This document shows, piece by piece, positions 48,541 through 61,002 of a stretch of 64,000 nucleotides of DNA. How positions within the stretch are numbered: position 1 is the first letter of the stretch; each line of letters begins with the position of its first letter. Under the pieces are notes generated by a model. The model ran no database searches, had not been told where the DNA came from, and saw only the letters and a program-made list of their open reading frames with translations. Source of the DNA: Plumapathes pennacea (lineage: Eukaryota > Cnidaria > Anthozoa > Antipatharia > Myriopathidae); contig OZ038462.1 in the NCBI GenBank assembly GCA_964036295.1, positions 17,117,264 through 17,181,263 of the forward strand. The letters are read 5' to 3'. Both the position numbers and the translations under genes were made by a program.

Positions 48541-50337
48541 GTCAGTAAATCTGGATCAGCTTTTAGACGACTTTTGAAAACAAAAACTAATAACTGCAGC
48601 AGCACTAATTGCGCACTGTAAAGCATTTTCAACCAGCCATAAGCCAAAGCAATTTATGTTTGGGTTTACTTCGGCAAGGAGACTAATCAACAGGGGAAGC
48701 GAACTCCCACATAAGGACAGTGACCCGCTCCTGCAGTTTGATTTTATAATATCAGCGGTCGCCTCATTGAATTGATACCCAACCCCCGCGCTGCCTGTAT
48801 GGTTTCTAGTTTTAAAATTGTCGGTTTCCGTGTAGCGGATCGGTAGCATCGCTCCAAAATGTAAATAAAAAAGTGCGATCTGTGAATGACCCGTTATCAG
48901 CGAAACTCCTTGACAACGAAAGAGACTTCGGCAAAGCACTAGACATCCTAACAGGATGGCTTTCGAATTTCCAAGTGAACCATTCTCGGCGATAATTCAG
49001 GTGTCCGGCGCCCCTTCACCAATTATTTCCACCAATTCATGTTAATATCAATTATAAAACCTATAAAAGGATATTACATGCACGTTCCATAAAAACGCTT
49101 TAGAAGCTTAGGAATCTATTACGCCCTTCTGCGGGAGGGGGTCACTGTCCTTATATGGGAATTCGCTTCCCAAATCGACAGCCACGGCACTTGCTTGCAT
49201 GCGCATGTGTAAGCAGATCGCAGCCGCGTTTCGCTTTTGTTGCTGCATGATTATAGCTAACTAATACTGCTAAACTTGTCATTTGAAGCCTATCCGAAAG
49301 CGTATATAGTTAAGTAAGCTATCACACAATTACGAGTTCATTTTGGATAATCAGCCTGGAAGATACTGAGGGAACGTATCCAGTTGCTACAAATGATACG
49401 AAGGAAAACTACTCGCTGTGGCTGCTCGGAGAGGTTGCCGGAGGATCAGGAACGGAGGCCTTCTTTTTCCCAAACACCGATTTATTAACTCAAACTAGAG
49501 TTACAAGTTATCAGCTATAGAACTAACTGCAAAACTCTAATGAAAAGGGTGTGCTTCGCCTTAAGTAGTGATGCTTACGCTAATGACACTTTTGGCCGTC
49601 AATCACTACTACGAGCCAATGATATAGACTAGCTTGCGTCAGAACTTGACTACGAAGCAGCAGATGTTCAACAACATACGCACTAAGGAAAAACCTTAAC
49701 TTTAGATTTTTAAACTAGTTACGCGTAAACGGAATAAACTAGATTTAAGAACAGTGGTAAAGTAAATTATGGGCTACTATCCAGTGTGAAAATTATAAAG
49801 TCTTAAGCAGTAGAAACCTAGTAAAAATACCTAACAACGAATATTAGAAAATCAACATTACGTAATGACGCTGTTCGAGGTAGGCTCCGCCTCTAAGGAG
49901 AGCCAGAACTTGGTCGTAAACAACTTAATGAATTTTCGCACTTTCCAGGTCAAGTACAGACTAAACAATAAGGTTAATTCCAGAAATGCAAATATACGCT
50001 AAACTTTGTTAAACTAATTCAAGTAGCGAACACTTACGAAGTTCTGGCCAGTTGTGATTGGCCAAAAGGTAAAAGGTCATTAGTACTAAAGGTAACGGGA
50101 TTATCTTACTTAGTAGCAGGTGTATATTGCAATGACAACTCTACTTAACGTTTGGCTAAAGTGTAAATGGAGGTAAATAGTATTAGAATTACGCTGTGTT
50201 TTTAATTTAAATAATCGAGTGAGTAGCTAATAGATACCAAATATTACCCAAAATATAACCCATAAAAGTTATAGTAAAATAGTGAAAATCTCTTCCATAA
50301 CACAAATATCACTTTCTTTGACCTTCTTGCTTCACAG
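48541..50337 (+). other. Intron 1 of transporter copy 3
   Basis: Shorter than copy 1 in two places (near 49015 and 49345) and enlarged by the solo LTR at 49394-50302. Confidence 0.8.
49394..50302 (-). mobile_element. Solo LTR (909 bp)
   Basis: Begins TGATACG and ends ATAACA, flanked by CAAA (49390-49393 and 50303-50306). Copies 1 and 2 show the empty site (GCTACAAATATCAC) at the same point. On the minus strand an AATAAA lies near the end (about 49487), suggesting minus orientation. No internal coding domain. LTR superfamily unresolved; a 4-bp duplication fits Gypsy-like elements. Confidence 0.78.
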
Positions 50338-52771
50338 CTTGGCTTGGTTCACTCGCTATACTTTCATATGGCACTTATGGTCCTGTGGCGGGAAAAATGT
50401 GCGACCGCTTCGGTCCTCGAGCCGTGGCCATGTTTGGAGGTCTGCTCTGTGCTGTGGGTGCAGTGGCTACATCTCAAGCGTCAAGCCTCAATATCATGTT
50501 CCTGACTTACGGCACAATCTATGGGCTTGGTGCTAGCCTTGTTTATATATCCTCGTATATTATAGTGCCAAAATATTTCGTGAAAAGGCGTTCTTTGGCA
50601 GTGGGCATTCTTTGCATGGGTCTGGGAGGAGGATTGCTCATAATTAGTCCCTTTGTTCAGTTCCTTTTGGAGAAGTACTCCTGGCAAGGTACCTTCATCG
50701 TCATTAGCATTTTCGTGCTAGGAGTCTGTTTTCTGGCCCTGACTTTTGACCCCAACGTGGCTGAAACAGAGAACGATACGGCTCTACTGGCGGTGACATT
50801 AAAATCACAAGGAAGGATAGCCACTTCAAGTTCTTACTTGCTACGTAACCGTCTGTTTCTTATCTACACTACTTCTTCGTTAATTGCGTTCTATGGCCAT
50901 TACGTCCCTTTCGTACACGTGGTAAATATATTTATTCCCATTTTCTGTTCATACCTCTCCATTTGATATATCTCCATTCAAAAACGATTCATAACAGTAC
51001 TATAGGAAGCAACCATAGAAGTTTAAAATGCTCACATATTTGTCTCTCAACTAATAATTTTGCACATATTACAAATCCAGTCATATAATGATTTTATTAA
51101 TCATAATTTCATAGTATTCATTCTTCGATATCAAAGCTGCATAGACGACACCGATAATGAATGAATGGTGATTGCGGCGGTTGTGGTGGTAGCGGTAGCG
51201 GTGGTGGTAACGATCATACGCTGATAATGAACATGATGGTGATGATGATGGCGATGGAAATGGTCATGGTTGTGGCCATAATTTGACGAAGGTCATGCGG
51301 GTGATATTGTTGATGGTTGCAGTTACAGTGATGGTTGTGGTTATGGTAATTGCGTCAAGCATGACTTCATGTTGATCCACTACTTGATCCCCGTAGGTGC
51401 GCCATTGCGAGGACTTGGGCATCAGCGCCAGACGGGCATCTCGACTCTACCTGTACAGCGGACTCACCTCTCTTATCATGCGCCCCTTGGTTGGACGCCT
51501 TTGTGACGTCACAAGGATAACGCCTGGCCAAATTTACCAGGTGGCAATTTTTGGAAATGGCGTTACTTCCCTGTTGTTGCCCATAGCGACCAGATATTAT
51601 CAATTCGTGCTGTACTTCGTAGTGTATGGGATCATTGATGGCGCCATGGGTATTTGTAGTACCCTCACTATACTGTCGTCATTGAGTTTGACTCAAAGAT
51701 CCCTCGGATTTGGCATCATGCAGAGTGTAACCTGTATCTCAGCAATTACCGGACCAGTAGTTGCAGGTCAGTTCGTCAAGACACTCTTGTGGCGAAACAA
51801 TGACCTATAATTGACCTTGCTAGACACTCTTTTATATAATGCTCAATATGCCACAGTAGATAAACACATCAATTAGTGCGTCCATTTATTAACCCAATAC
51901 ATTTTACACTATACTTACATATGTAGACACAATCATACATGCAGTACATAAATGGGATAAAATGACCCGACGAGTTGGTAGGGTTAGGCTTAAGGTTAGA
52001 CATCAGAATAACTGGAAAGGAAAAGAAACTGTAAGAATTCAGATCTTTTTTCACTCTGAATCGTTATGTGACAGATTGAATTTTTGCAGACTTTCACCGC
52101 CCATCTTCTCCATATGTTTTCACAGGGTTACTGGCGGATCATTTTGGATCTTACTACCCGGCTTTCTACATGTCCGGCGTAAGTGCACTATTGGCTGCAA
52201 GTGTGTTGTTCTTCGTGTATTGTGTTAAAGACGAGGACATGAAGTCAAAACCGTATCTAGACCGAAAGAAGCTCGTCATTGTTGATAAATTATCAGTCGT
52301 GTAGTAAGTCTAGTCATATTGTGAGCAAATGAATATTAATAATGGCAAAGTTAGAAAATTCGTGCTTATTGGCTGTATTTATCTCAGACGAACTAGAAAT
52401 ACGATATTCGCAGAGGTCCCACGCCCAAGTAATCGATTATGTATGACATTGCTAAGAGCTCTCATGTACTGTATGCTTTCACCACACATCTCAATATAAT
52501 CCCCGAACGAAGTGAGGGAAATACTCACGACGCTAATGCAGTAGTATTATCGCCTTATCGGAAACTCCAAGCATGCCGCCATCTCGAAATCTAATGTTCG
52601 TCTGTCAGTCTGTCAGTCTTGCGTGCGACCTCGTCCCCAGTTCCTATCGCGTCCCTGCAGAACCAATAACAAAGGCCGGATCGATCACGTGTGGCCCTGT
52701 AGTTTTACTCGCAATGAGAGAAATTAGATTGAACGAAGCAACTACAGTATATCGTAGCTGTGTTCACGAAA

Positions 52772-53211
52772 ATGGAAAACTTGAAAACCGGAAAACTTGA
52801 AACACAACAGTCTCGCGAAGCTCGTCTTCAAAAGAGAAGGGAACAGGCACGAGCAAGGCGGAATCATGAAACGATCGAACAGCGCCAAGTTCGTCTCGAC
52901 AAAAGACGGAACTATGACCGAAAAGAAAACAGCGCATGAATGCCGATCGAAAGCGACATGAACAGAAGCGGGTAACACAGACAACTCCGCAAAGAGAACA
53001 GCGCTTGAAAGCGAATCGAGACCTTCAGGAGAAAAAGCGGGCCGAAGAGAAGACTCCGCAAAGACAACAGCGCATGAATGCTGACCAAAAGCGACATGAA
53101 CAGAAGCGGGTAACACAGACAACTCCGCAAAGGGAACAGCGCTTCAAAGCAAATCGGGAGCTTCAGACGCCGTTTTGTGTTAAACTCAGATACTTATTTA
53201 GAAAGGACAAG
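52772..53211 (+). pseudogene. STPR (23-residue repeat) ORF fragment, + strand
   Basis: ATG at 52772 opens a basic, Arg/Gln-rich frame (LQKRREQARARRNHET) that ends at 52966. The reading shifts frame near 52936 and then repeats a 23-residue unit starting TPQREQR or TPQRQQR. At DNA level a 138-bp unit is duplicated (52936-53073 and 53074-53211). This resembles STPR repeats seen in invertebrate transposon-encoded and DNA-binding proteins. Broken by frame shift. Confidence 0.65.
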
Positions 53212-56200
53212 CAACAAAGGTTAGTCAGTGGAAATCGAACAATCACCGTGACAAATATATTCTATCCCGTATAGCTTGTAACTCGATCACTTCAAGAATG
53301 TATTAAAATCTGTATGCTGATCATTTTCCCTCGAAGTATTGTTTTACTACGCTTCTGTCGCCAGTTTCGGCTACCGTATTCGCTCAGAGCAATCGGAATT
53401 ACTTGGAGTCTTGAATGATTTAGTCAGATGTCTTATTTTTCTGTAATCTGACACGCGGTGATTGCAGCGAGAATCGTTCACAAGCCCTTAGAAGTATTAC
53501 TAGGTCTGAAGCCCGTGTATAATTTGAAGTAAACTGTTCAAGTTTTGCTTTGATTCTGGGAGAAATCTTGCTGTTTTGAGTGGGTTCACATACAAAACAA
53601 TTCGAGCCTATTAAATATGCATGCCTGAGTCTGGAGCATGCAGTCCAGAGTAAAAACAAATCGCACAGGAAGCCTATTTAATTGTACTGCCTATGAATTC
53701 AAAATTGGAAAATCAGTGTTCCTTTTTTCCCGTACTACGACGGCCGACCAACTTCAAACTTTGAGTATTAAATTTTGAGAACGTGCTTGGCAGACTGTAT
53801 GAATTAACTTGACGTGCCGACCGTGGGAAATACGTACTTCGTCACGCAATAGATTCTTTTTTCAACGCAAAAATATAACACACACCATTCTTTTTCTCCT
53901 TTCTTTGCGTGTAGCACTTGAGTTCGAAGAAAAGATTGAATCAACATTTCGGTAAAACAAAGGCTACTCTTGTTGGGAGTTACCCAAGTAAAAGTCCCAT
54001 CAATGGCAGAGTGAGGGGGGTATCTGCGATTATCGTATTTCTAGTATAATGTAATTAAAGGCAGATGACACTATATTAGCATTTACATGATATTGGCATG
54101 TGTCCCATCCAGGGAGTACTCATCATAATGTTAGGTGCAGGTGTGCCGCCTGGACCTGAAAACCCCTTACCCTATTTCAGACCAAAATATCCGATTTACG
54201 ATACCCTATTTCAGACCTTACTCCAAAATGTATACCCTATTTCAGACCTATTTTAGAGATTTATTTCTTTTGCAACAATTTCCGCCATGTTTTCTTCCAT
54301 TTGCCGTGCATTGTCCGCTGCGACACATTTCTATTAAAATCATACCCTATCCCAGGCCAAAAACACAAAATTGATACCCTATTTCAGACTAAAAAGGCAA
54401 AATCTATACCCTATTTCAGACTAAAAATGTTTGAAAACGACACTCTTTGGGGCGGCACATACCTATATGGCATAGTACTCCCCCCTCCCCCCTCTGGGTC
54501 CCATTCCTGTTTGAAGGGTGGTCTTATAAGGAAGTTCTCACGATATTATTCGTCATGCCATGTCCATTTCACAGTAATTTATTTTGTCTCATAAGAAAGT
54601 ATACAGAGTCAATCTTTGCACTACATTCATTGGTAAAATACTGAGTACCTGTAGGTTACATTATACTTCTCAGAAGTTCTCAATTGTTGTATGTGTTGTA
54701 CAAACACACAAATTCCTATGCCAGACAAAAAATATAGCCCTAACCCTATACTCTCCTGTGAGTGAAAATGAAAAAGTGCACTATAAAAAATATTCAATAA
54801 TTTTACAGAATATTAGACAAATGAGGGTCAGGTTCGCACATTATCCAGCACTGTAAGATGCTGTGAGACATGAAAAGAGCATCAGTTTAGTACTGTATTG
54901 ACATTCTTATCTTAAAAAAGTCTCATTTCCAATGTCATGTGGGTATAAACTAACTCTTCCTAATCACAGAAAGATACTTTTTCCAGTTGGGCTTAGTGAA
55001 CTTCATGTCTGTCTTGATATTTAGGGACCTATGAAAAACAAAACAAGCATCAAAGTTAAGTCTATAACTTAAAAAGTGTGTTCTGCTGGAGATAGATGGG
55101 TGGGGGAACCAGATTGTGTTGGGGTAACAGTTTAGACAATATCTCACCAGAAATAGTAATGTCATGCAGCTGCATGGAAAAAAACTTGTTCAAAAGAAAA
55201 CGTAATAAAATATCATAAAAGGAAGAAAGTAATTCTCTAGTAAAGAGCTAACCTAAGTAAAATGAAACTAACTGTGGTAAATGCAAATTGACTTGTTTGG
55301 CTGTTATTATAATTATGTATCTTTCCAAATGATTTTTGACTTTCAGTCTACTGAAGGCATTGACTTGTCAGGGCATTATCTAATTGAACCTGTTTAGATC
55401 ATGGCAATTTTTTTCTGTCCACACCAGCTACTAACACAGTAAATCTCTTCTGAACATTACATTATACACAGTAATGTATAAAGTACAGCTAAACTGCTAA
55501 TTCAAAAATGCAAAAGGCAATGCAGCAATAAGTTACATTCTTTTCCTGGTGCCAAATTGACAAAATAATCATTCATAACAATTTCTAGTTTACTAAACAT
55601 CATTTATGTTTATTTATGTATACATTTTATATTAGTATATGTACTATGATTTATAGCAAAAGGAAGGGGGCCTTAGTAAGACAAAGAAGTAAATACAAAC
55701 AAAGACTGTATTGTTATGGAAAGTAGTGGCCCGGTTTTGGAAAGTTTAGCCCAACATAAAAAATACAGTTCAAATAACATTTGACTTATAGTACTTATAC
55801 AGTGTTATACAGTACATGATAAAAACAGCTGAGCAGTTAAAAAAAAACTGCCTACTTAAACCAAAAAGTTTTTGCACTGTATAATTTCACAGAGGACAAA
55901 TATTTTGATCTGTTTTTTGATAAACTGAAATGGTTTCTAGTGCTGCAATTTCAATAAACACAGTTCTCTCTAATCAAATGCACAGAAACGCCAACTTCTT
56001 CTGTGTGAGTGATATATACGTTGTGATTTTGTCTATAAAGCAAGTTGTTAAGTGGCAAATTAACCTCTGCACTGTATGACACTGGAAGTTGATTTAACTG
56101 TCAAGACTCAAACGGTCAAAACAGTTTTCTATCGTGAAAATTTATAGCATCACAGCAACAAAGTTTTATCGCGGCCGCAAAATGTCCGATAAGCTCGAAG

Positions 56201-56284
56201 CAATGCATAACGGACGAGTTAAGTGAAGAAAGTAAATAGACGCGTATTACCTGCCCCTTGGAGCTGTCGGCTGGGATTCAAGCA
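53212..56284. other. Interior of the Helentron-like insertion
   Basis: AT-rich, no gene recognised. 54160-54490 has about six copies of TACCCTATTTCAGACC-type motifs spaced 30-60 bp, a repeat also seen diverged near 34780 and 57440. Confidence 0.55.
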
Positions 56285-56790
56285 CTATTTTAGCTTATTT
56301 TCTGTCCTCCTGCTGTTCGTGCAGAGCCGGGTTGTCAGGATTAGCCCATCCACGGCTATGCAGATATTGTTGCCTCTGGAAGCGCCGTTCTTCGACAAGA
56401 GACGAACGTTGCTCACGGCGTCGATTGTTGGCCTCATTTTGAGCCTGAAGCCTGGGGGCCTCTTGTGCAATCGTTTCATTGTGGCGTCGGGAAGCAACTC
56501 GTTGTCGAGCGGCTTTCACGCGCTGTTCTTTTGCCTGAATTGTTTCTTTGGCCAGCTTCTGCCTATGATGCTCCCGATCAGCTGCTCTCTTTCCTGGGTT
56601 CTCTCCTGAGCATACTCTCGGTCATACCGTTGCACTGTCTGTTTGCCGTCTGCGCTCGAGACGGATACACCTGGCTTGTCTTACGAATTCGTCTTAGTCT
56701 CGCTTGTTCCCTTCGTTTTTGAAGACAAACTTGTTTCTTCTCTTGAGAGTGTTCGGTTTGATTCATTGCTTGATTCATACTTGCCTCCGA
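56285..56790 (-). pseudogene. STPR-like ORF fragment, - strand
   Basis: Minus-strand frames near 56778-56578 (VCLQKRREQARLRRI) and 56519-56295 (EAPRLQAQNEANNRRREQR) match the + strand STPR fragment at 52772. The fragment lies about 270 bp inside the 5' end of the insertion and reads away from that end, where a Helentron N-terminal ORF would start. Interrupted by frame changes. Confidence 0.55.
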
Positions 56791-56867
56791 TAGTGTCCAG
56801 CACGAGATTCGAGGTCGCGAGAGGAAAGAGCCTGGGAACGAGGTGTGTTCTGTGTTCTGTGGAGTGT

Positions 56868-57000
56868 TCTACCCAGCAAACCCCGCGCGTGATTCTGTTC
56901 CGAGTTTCTACCCAGCAGACCTCGTTGCGCGGGGAAGTGATTCTCTTCCGATGTTTTTCCCAGCAAACCCCGCTGCACGGGAAGGTCGCCCGTGAACGAA
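56868..57000 (+). repeat. Short tandem repeat near Helentron 5' end
   Basis: Three imperfect units of about 55-60 bp built on CCCAGCAAACCCCG and GATTCTGTTCCGA or its variants. Confidence 0.6.
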
Positions 57001-57052
57001 AAACATTAAAAAACGACATGGTGTTCAGATTAGTACCCACGCAGGGCGTGGG

Positions 57053-60016
57053 AATAATTTATCGCATACGAACGTTTAGTCTCAGGCGAGTTATTCATCA
57101 AACGAATAATGCCTCTAAATAAATGTGAAGCGTGCTAACCTGTTTATGCTCTTGTTACGTTTTAACCATTATTATGTTGCAAAAAAATTACATTTTGTAC
57201 ATCTCGTACTTATTTTGTCACATTTATTTCAAACAAACATGTCATATTTTGAACAAATGAATATTTCGAGCAAACTCATGCCCACTCGGTGGCCAAACGA
57301 TGGCCAACTCTATCCAAGTCGCAAAGTTGGCTTTGGTTGGCTGTAGTTGGCAGTTCCGTTTGGCCAGAGGTTTACAAAATTTGCACTTAAATCCACGGTT
57401 TTATGAAATAGCCGCTGACTCCAAAGCAAGGTGCAGTGCCTCTACTACCCTATTCCAGACCAAAGACTCAAATTAAATTGATACCTTTTTGAGACTTTCT
57501 TATATTCAGCTCAAAACGATACCCTTTGGGGGCGGCAAATCACCCATGACTACTGTTTTTATATGACTGGGGCGTATTTTCATTTTATTACCCTGTCTGC
57601 AGTCTCTGTAATTCGTTGGGGGGTTGGGCTGGGTCTAGATCCGGGTAAGCTTACAACCGGACTGAAAAAATGCTCGAAAGTGTACAGTCAACTCTCTCTA
57701 AGCGGACACCTCTCTAAAGCGGACAGCATGCATATTTGGTCATTGTCAATTTTTACTTGTTTAACTGAACTCTCTCTCTGAGGCGGACACCTCTTAAGGC
57801 GGACACTAAATGCTGGTCCCGACAGTGTCCGCCTTAAAGAGAGTTCAGGTAATTATTCCTCCACTCGCGTTCTTTCGATCGACTTAGGTGAGAAATAGGG
57901 GAAGCACACTTTAATTGCCGTGGGGTGCAAAGTGGTGAGAATGAGGAGAGTGGAAAAGAAAGGAAGCAGGCTTTACATAAGTTTAACCGGAATTTTATGA
58001 TACTGTTTGGCTACTTGTTTACATTGCATCGAAAAAAAAAAAAAAACTAAAAAAAATACGGCTTGTTTTAGAGACTTCAAGTTTTGTTCATAGCGAAAAA
58101 GCTTTTACTCGACAATTTGTTTACTCGAGAACAGCTTGGGCCTTCAGTTCAGTTCATATCAGGTTCCAGAACCGGCTAAATCCGGTTTTACTTCGACACA
58201 AAGGCTGGTTCACACCACTGCTTCTACAATAGCAGAGAAATGGGTAAAAATCAATTGTCAGACGATATTAGCCAAGACATCCAACGAAGAAAAAGGAAAT
58301 GCAAAATGCATGCGAATAGAACAGGCATGAGCGGATCTATCTTGAAGGTAAATGTGCTAAATATTTTCCTAATTGACCTTTCAGAAGCTGGCGGTGACAA
58401 GCACGAGTCACCGCAAACACGCCGCTGAAATACTGCGCGTAAACCACTTCGTTAACTGACCACCTTTCATACTTCCGACACTTGAGCAAGCTTCAAGGCC
58501 TAATTTTATATCCTCCTCTACTCCAACCGAGACAGAGGAAACGAAAACAAACAGCGCCGTAAATAACCGTCCGATTTCAGAGCATACACGAACCATAATG
58601 CGTCGGGACTGTTTTTCAAGTGCAAGTAAAACATGACGATGTGAAAATACAAATACAAATCACGAGTTTGGTACCGCTTAGGGTGCTCATCATTTTTATG
58701 CGACGTGGTACCGTTAGGGGCGGGTCGGGTATCAGTCGAATGAGCTTTATTGTATGGGTCTTTAAAGCAATTAAAGGCACCGAAACTTTAAATTCTTGGT
58801 ATCAAAATAAAAATTCCCGACGAGCATCCCCGTCCTTTTTATGTGGGGTTGCCCCCCTCCAAGGATTGAAGCTGCAGCTTCTGTTTCAAAACTAGGCCTA
58901 TACTGTAGTGCGAAACGTTTTCTTTAAATGAGTTTGATTTGCATAAATTGTGCGATTAAAAACCGAAAAACTTTGCACTTAGGTATTGCTTTGGAACAGA
59001 CAGCTTCAGAATGGCCTGCTGCTCTTAACCAATCCAGATGCATTACATGCAATTAAATATATATTATTAATTTGCAATTGAACCCATACACAGCAAGAAA
59101 TTAGATCAACACATTCTGGCATCAGATTTCTTCGGAAGCTGAATTGATCGAATCCTATGGTGATCAGTACCCAGACGAAGTTTTATTTGCACAAGTCGAC
59201 ACAACAACGTGACCGCGATTCAACTGGTGGTCGTGACGCACCCAACGCGACAGATGCTGTGTGGGCAGGTATCCGCACGCACCATTAGAATTCTTTAATG
59301 AGCAATCTCTGGACCAGAGCGAGACTCCCCAAGAGTGATCGACTTCAATTTTCTCTTTCAGTTTCTCACCAGAAAAAATATCATACAGTTTAGGGATCTT
59401 GGCTTTTGACACCTTGCTCAAATGAAACCTGATTAAACTATAAATATATATTTACAACACTCGTACGTTTGCTTGAGGGCTGCCTCACAAGGTTGATCTT
59501 GGGAGTGAAAACGTCGGCAAGCTAAGAAAACAGTAATGTGTGACCTATCTCATGTCATGCATAATTGATTTTGACAGTTTGACTTCGAGCATTTGTTTCT
59601 ACAGGCTACGATTAATCTAGCCTGCGCTTTATTACTTACCTGTTTTTCTTCTTCTAAAATGCACTTCTTCTATGAGGCTTTCTTAATTTCCAGTCAACTT
59701 GTTGTAATTTAGAGCTATTATCACCGCGGTTTTGGTAGATATGTTAAAGTTGAAAAACCGGTGACAGCCGGGAGCGACTTTAACTTGTCGAAATGATGGT
59801 ATCGTGTGATTATGTTTGCCTTGCTTTGCTTAGTTTTGACCAGCAATAATAATAAAAAAAAAGATAGGCACCTGTGAGGTGCATGTGTGTACTGCATTTT
59901 TTCTTCTAATTTTTTGTATAAATAAATGGCATTTGCCACAGGCCACCTCTCTTGCATCACAAGATAATTTGTGACGTATTTCCGTTAACTTGAATCAGCT
60001 GGCCCGCTGCCAAAAT
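57053..60016. other. Unit 3 downstream block, no gene recognised
   Basis: Collinear with 34380-37516. It contains the TA-flanked MITE at 57685-57849 and a diverged MITE relative at 59328-59512. Open frames differ from the unit 1 copy by indels. Confidence 0.6.
57685..57849. mobile_element. Pogo/Tigger-like MITE, unit 3 copy
   Basis: Duplicate of 35022-35190 at the same place in unit 3, same TA flanks, a few bases shorter. It inserted before the block was duplicated. Confidence 0.78.
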
Positions 60017-61002
60017 GTCGCGCCGCTTCCGTGTTTGTGCTAAACTGTTGTAAAAGAAACGATTTTTTTTCTGGGGAAACTGGGGAAATTTAAGAATAGG
60101 GAAAACGTACACACTATGCAGGAATAAAGGGAATTATGCCCAGACATTGAAGGCATTTCACAGATCAAAACGCGGATCAGCACAAAGAATCACTTGCGTT
60201 ACCTCAATTCCGAGAGCGTCGCGAGGCAAGGCTGAACTACTGGAGAAATATAGGTTCCCGGAGATGAAGGTGCTTGAGGATGCAGTAGCCATTGATAGGA
60301 AATATGACTATTCAGTTGCCACTGGTGGTTTTTGTAAACATTTCACCCCCACAGCCGTCCAAATAAAATTAGTAACGACAAGCAGAACAGTAAGGCTCAA
60401 GTATTAAAGTATACATTTATTTTAACTCGTACGCGAATGACCAAACACAGGCGGCCCGGACTCCGGGGATCTGTCTGTCTGTCACACAGTGATGTTGCGT
60501 AACAGAAAATTATAAGGAAATGCATGGGGAAAAGCAACGATCTGGATAAGTCGTAAGATTCTGAATGAATTAAAATAAAAGCAGATGTACCTGTTATTTG
60601 TGGCCTCTTGAGTCCCTTGTGTCGATTTCAAGCCGCTACGGCCACTATTAGTGGCCACTATTTCTGTGTTGTTTCTCCCCCTCAAAGAAATGAGAAGGCT
60701 GGACACTCCATTTTCAAGTAGCCAACGGTTAAGAGCGAATAAAACAAAAATAAAACAAAACAAAAGCCCCGCGATGCCGAAACACCGCTGGAAACCAATA
60801 GCCAGATAAATTTCCTTTCCCCTGACACGACGCACGTAGCCCAAGCTCGAATACGCCAAAAGCCTAATTTGTGAGCAAATTTGTGGCCAACAACACTACC
60901 AGTAGCGTGGCCAAGACGGCCAACCGTCATTGAAAGAAACACTCCGATTGGTTGCCACAATTTTGAAAGCTCCTTTGTTGTCGGCCAAGAAAATAAAGCC
61001 TT
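60017..61002. other. Single-copy-looking flank, no gene recognised
   Basis: Starts where unit homology ends. Open frames on both strands have no recognised domain. Confidence 0.4.

Larger units (their letters stand above)
48237..52304 (+). pseudogene. Monocarboxylate transporter-like copy 3 with nonsense codon
   Basis: All four exons and splice sites are kept: 48237-48540, 50338-50921, 51397-51766, 52126-52304 (TAG 52302-52304), with the same lengths as copy 1. In exon 1 the first Trp of RWSWVV is TGA (48417-48419), ending the frame after 60 codons. No in-frame ATG remains in exon 1 after this point; the next is in exon 2 (GKMCDRF), beyond TM2. The rest is open, so loss is recent, the stop is polymorphic, or it is a sequencing error. 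Confidence 0.85.
52393..57052 (-). mobile_element. Helentron-like (Helitron2) insertion, non-autonomous
   Basis: Comparison with the empty site in unit 1 (CTCAGACGAATAATTTATCG at about 34380) bounds a 4,660-bp insertion with no target duplication longer than 2 bp. On the minus strand the 5' end is TCCCACGCCC followed by a hairpin complement GCGTGGG, and the 3' end is CTAG. GGGCGTGGGA, the complement of the 5' end, lies about 20 bp inside the 3' end: asymmetric terminal inverted repeats. Depending on how the ambiguous AA is assigned, the insertion is between A and T or between T and T. No Rep or helicase domain was recognised. Confidence 0.75.
46796..60016. repeat. Segmental duplication unit 3
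   Basis: Matches unit 1 from before the transporter to GGCCCGCTGCCAAAATG at the end. It carries three private changes: a solo LTR (49394-50302), a 4.66-kb insertion (52393-57052) and loss of the 1.47 kb corresponding to 32860-34332. Confidence 0.85.

Noticed and set aside
48244..48621. 125-codon overlapping + frame in exon 1 of each transporter copy
   Set aside because: An out-of-frame shadow of exon 1 running into intron 1; the transporter frame is the one with SLC16 motifs and paralogue conservation.
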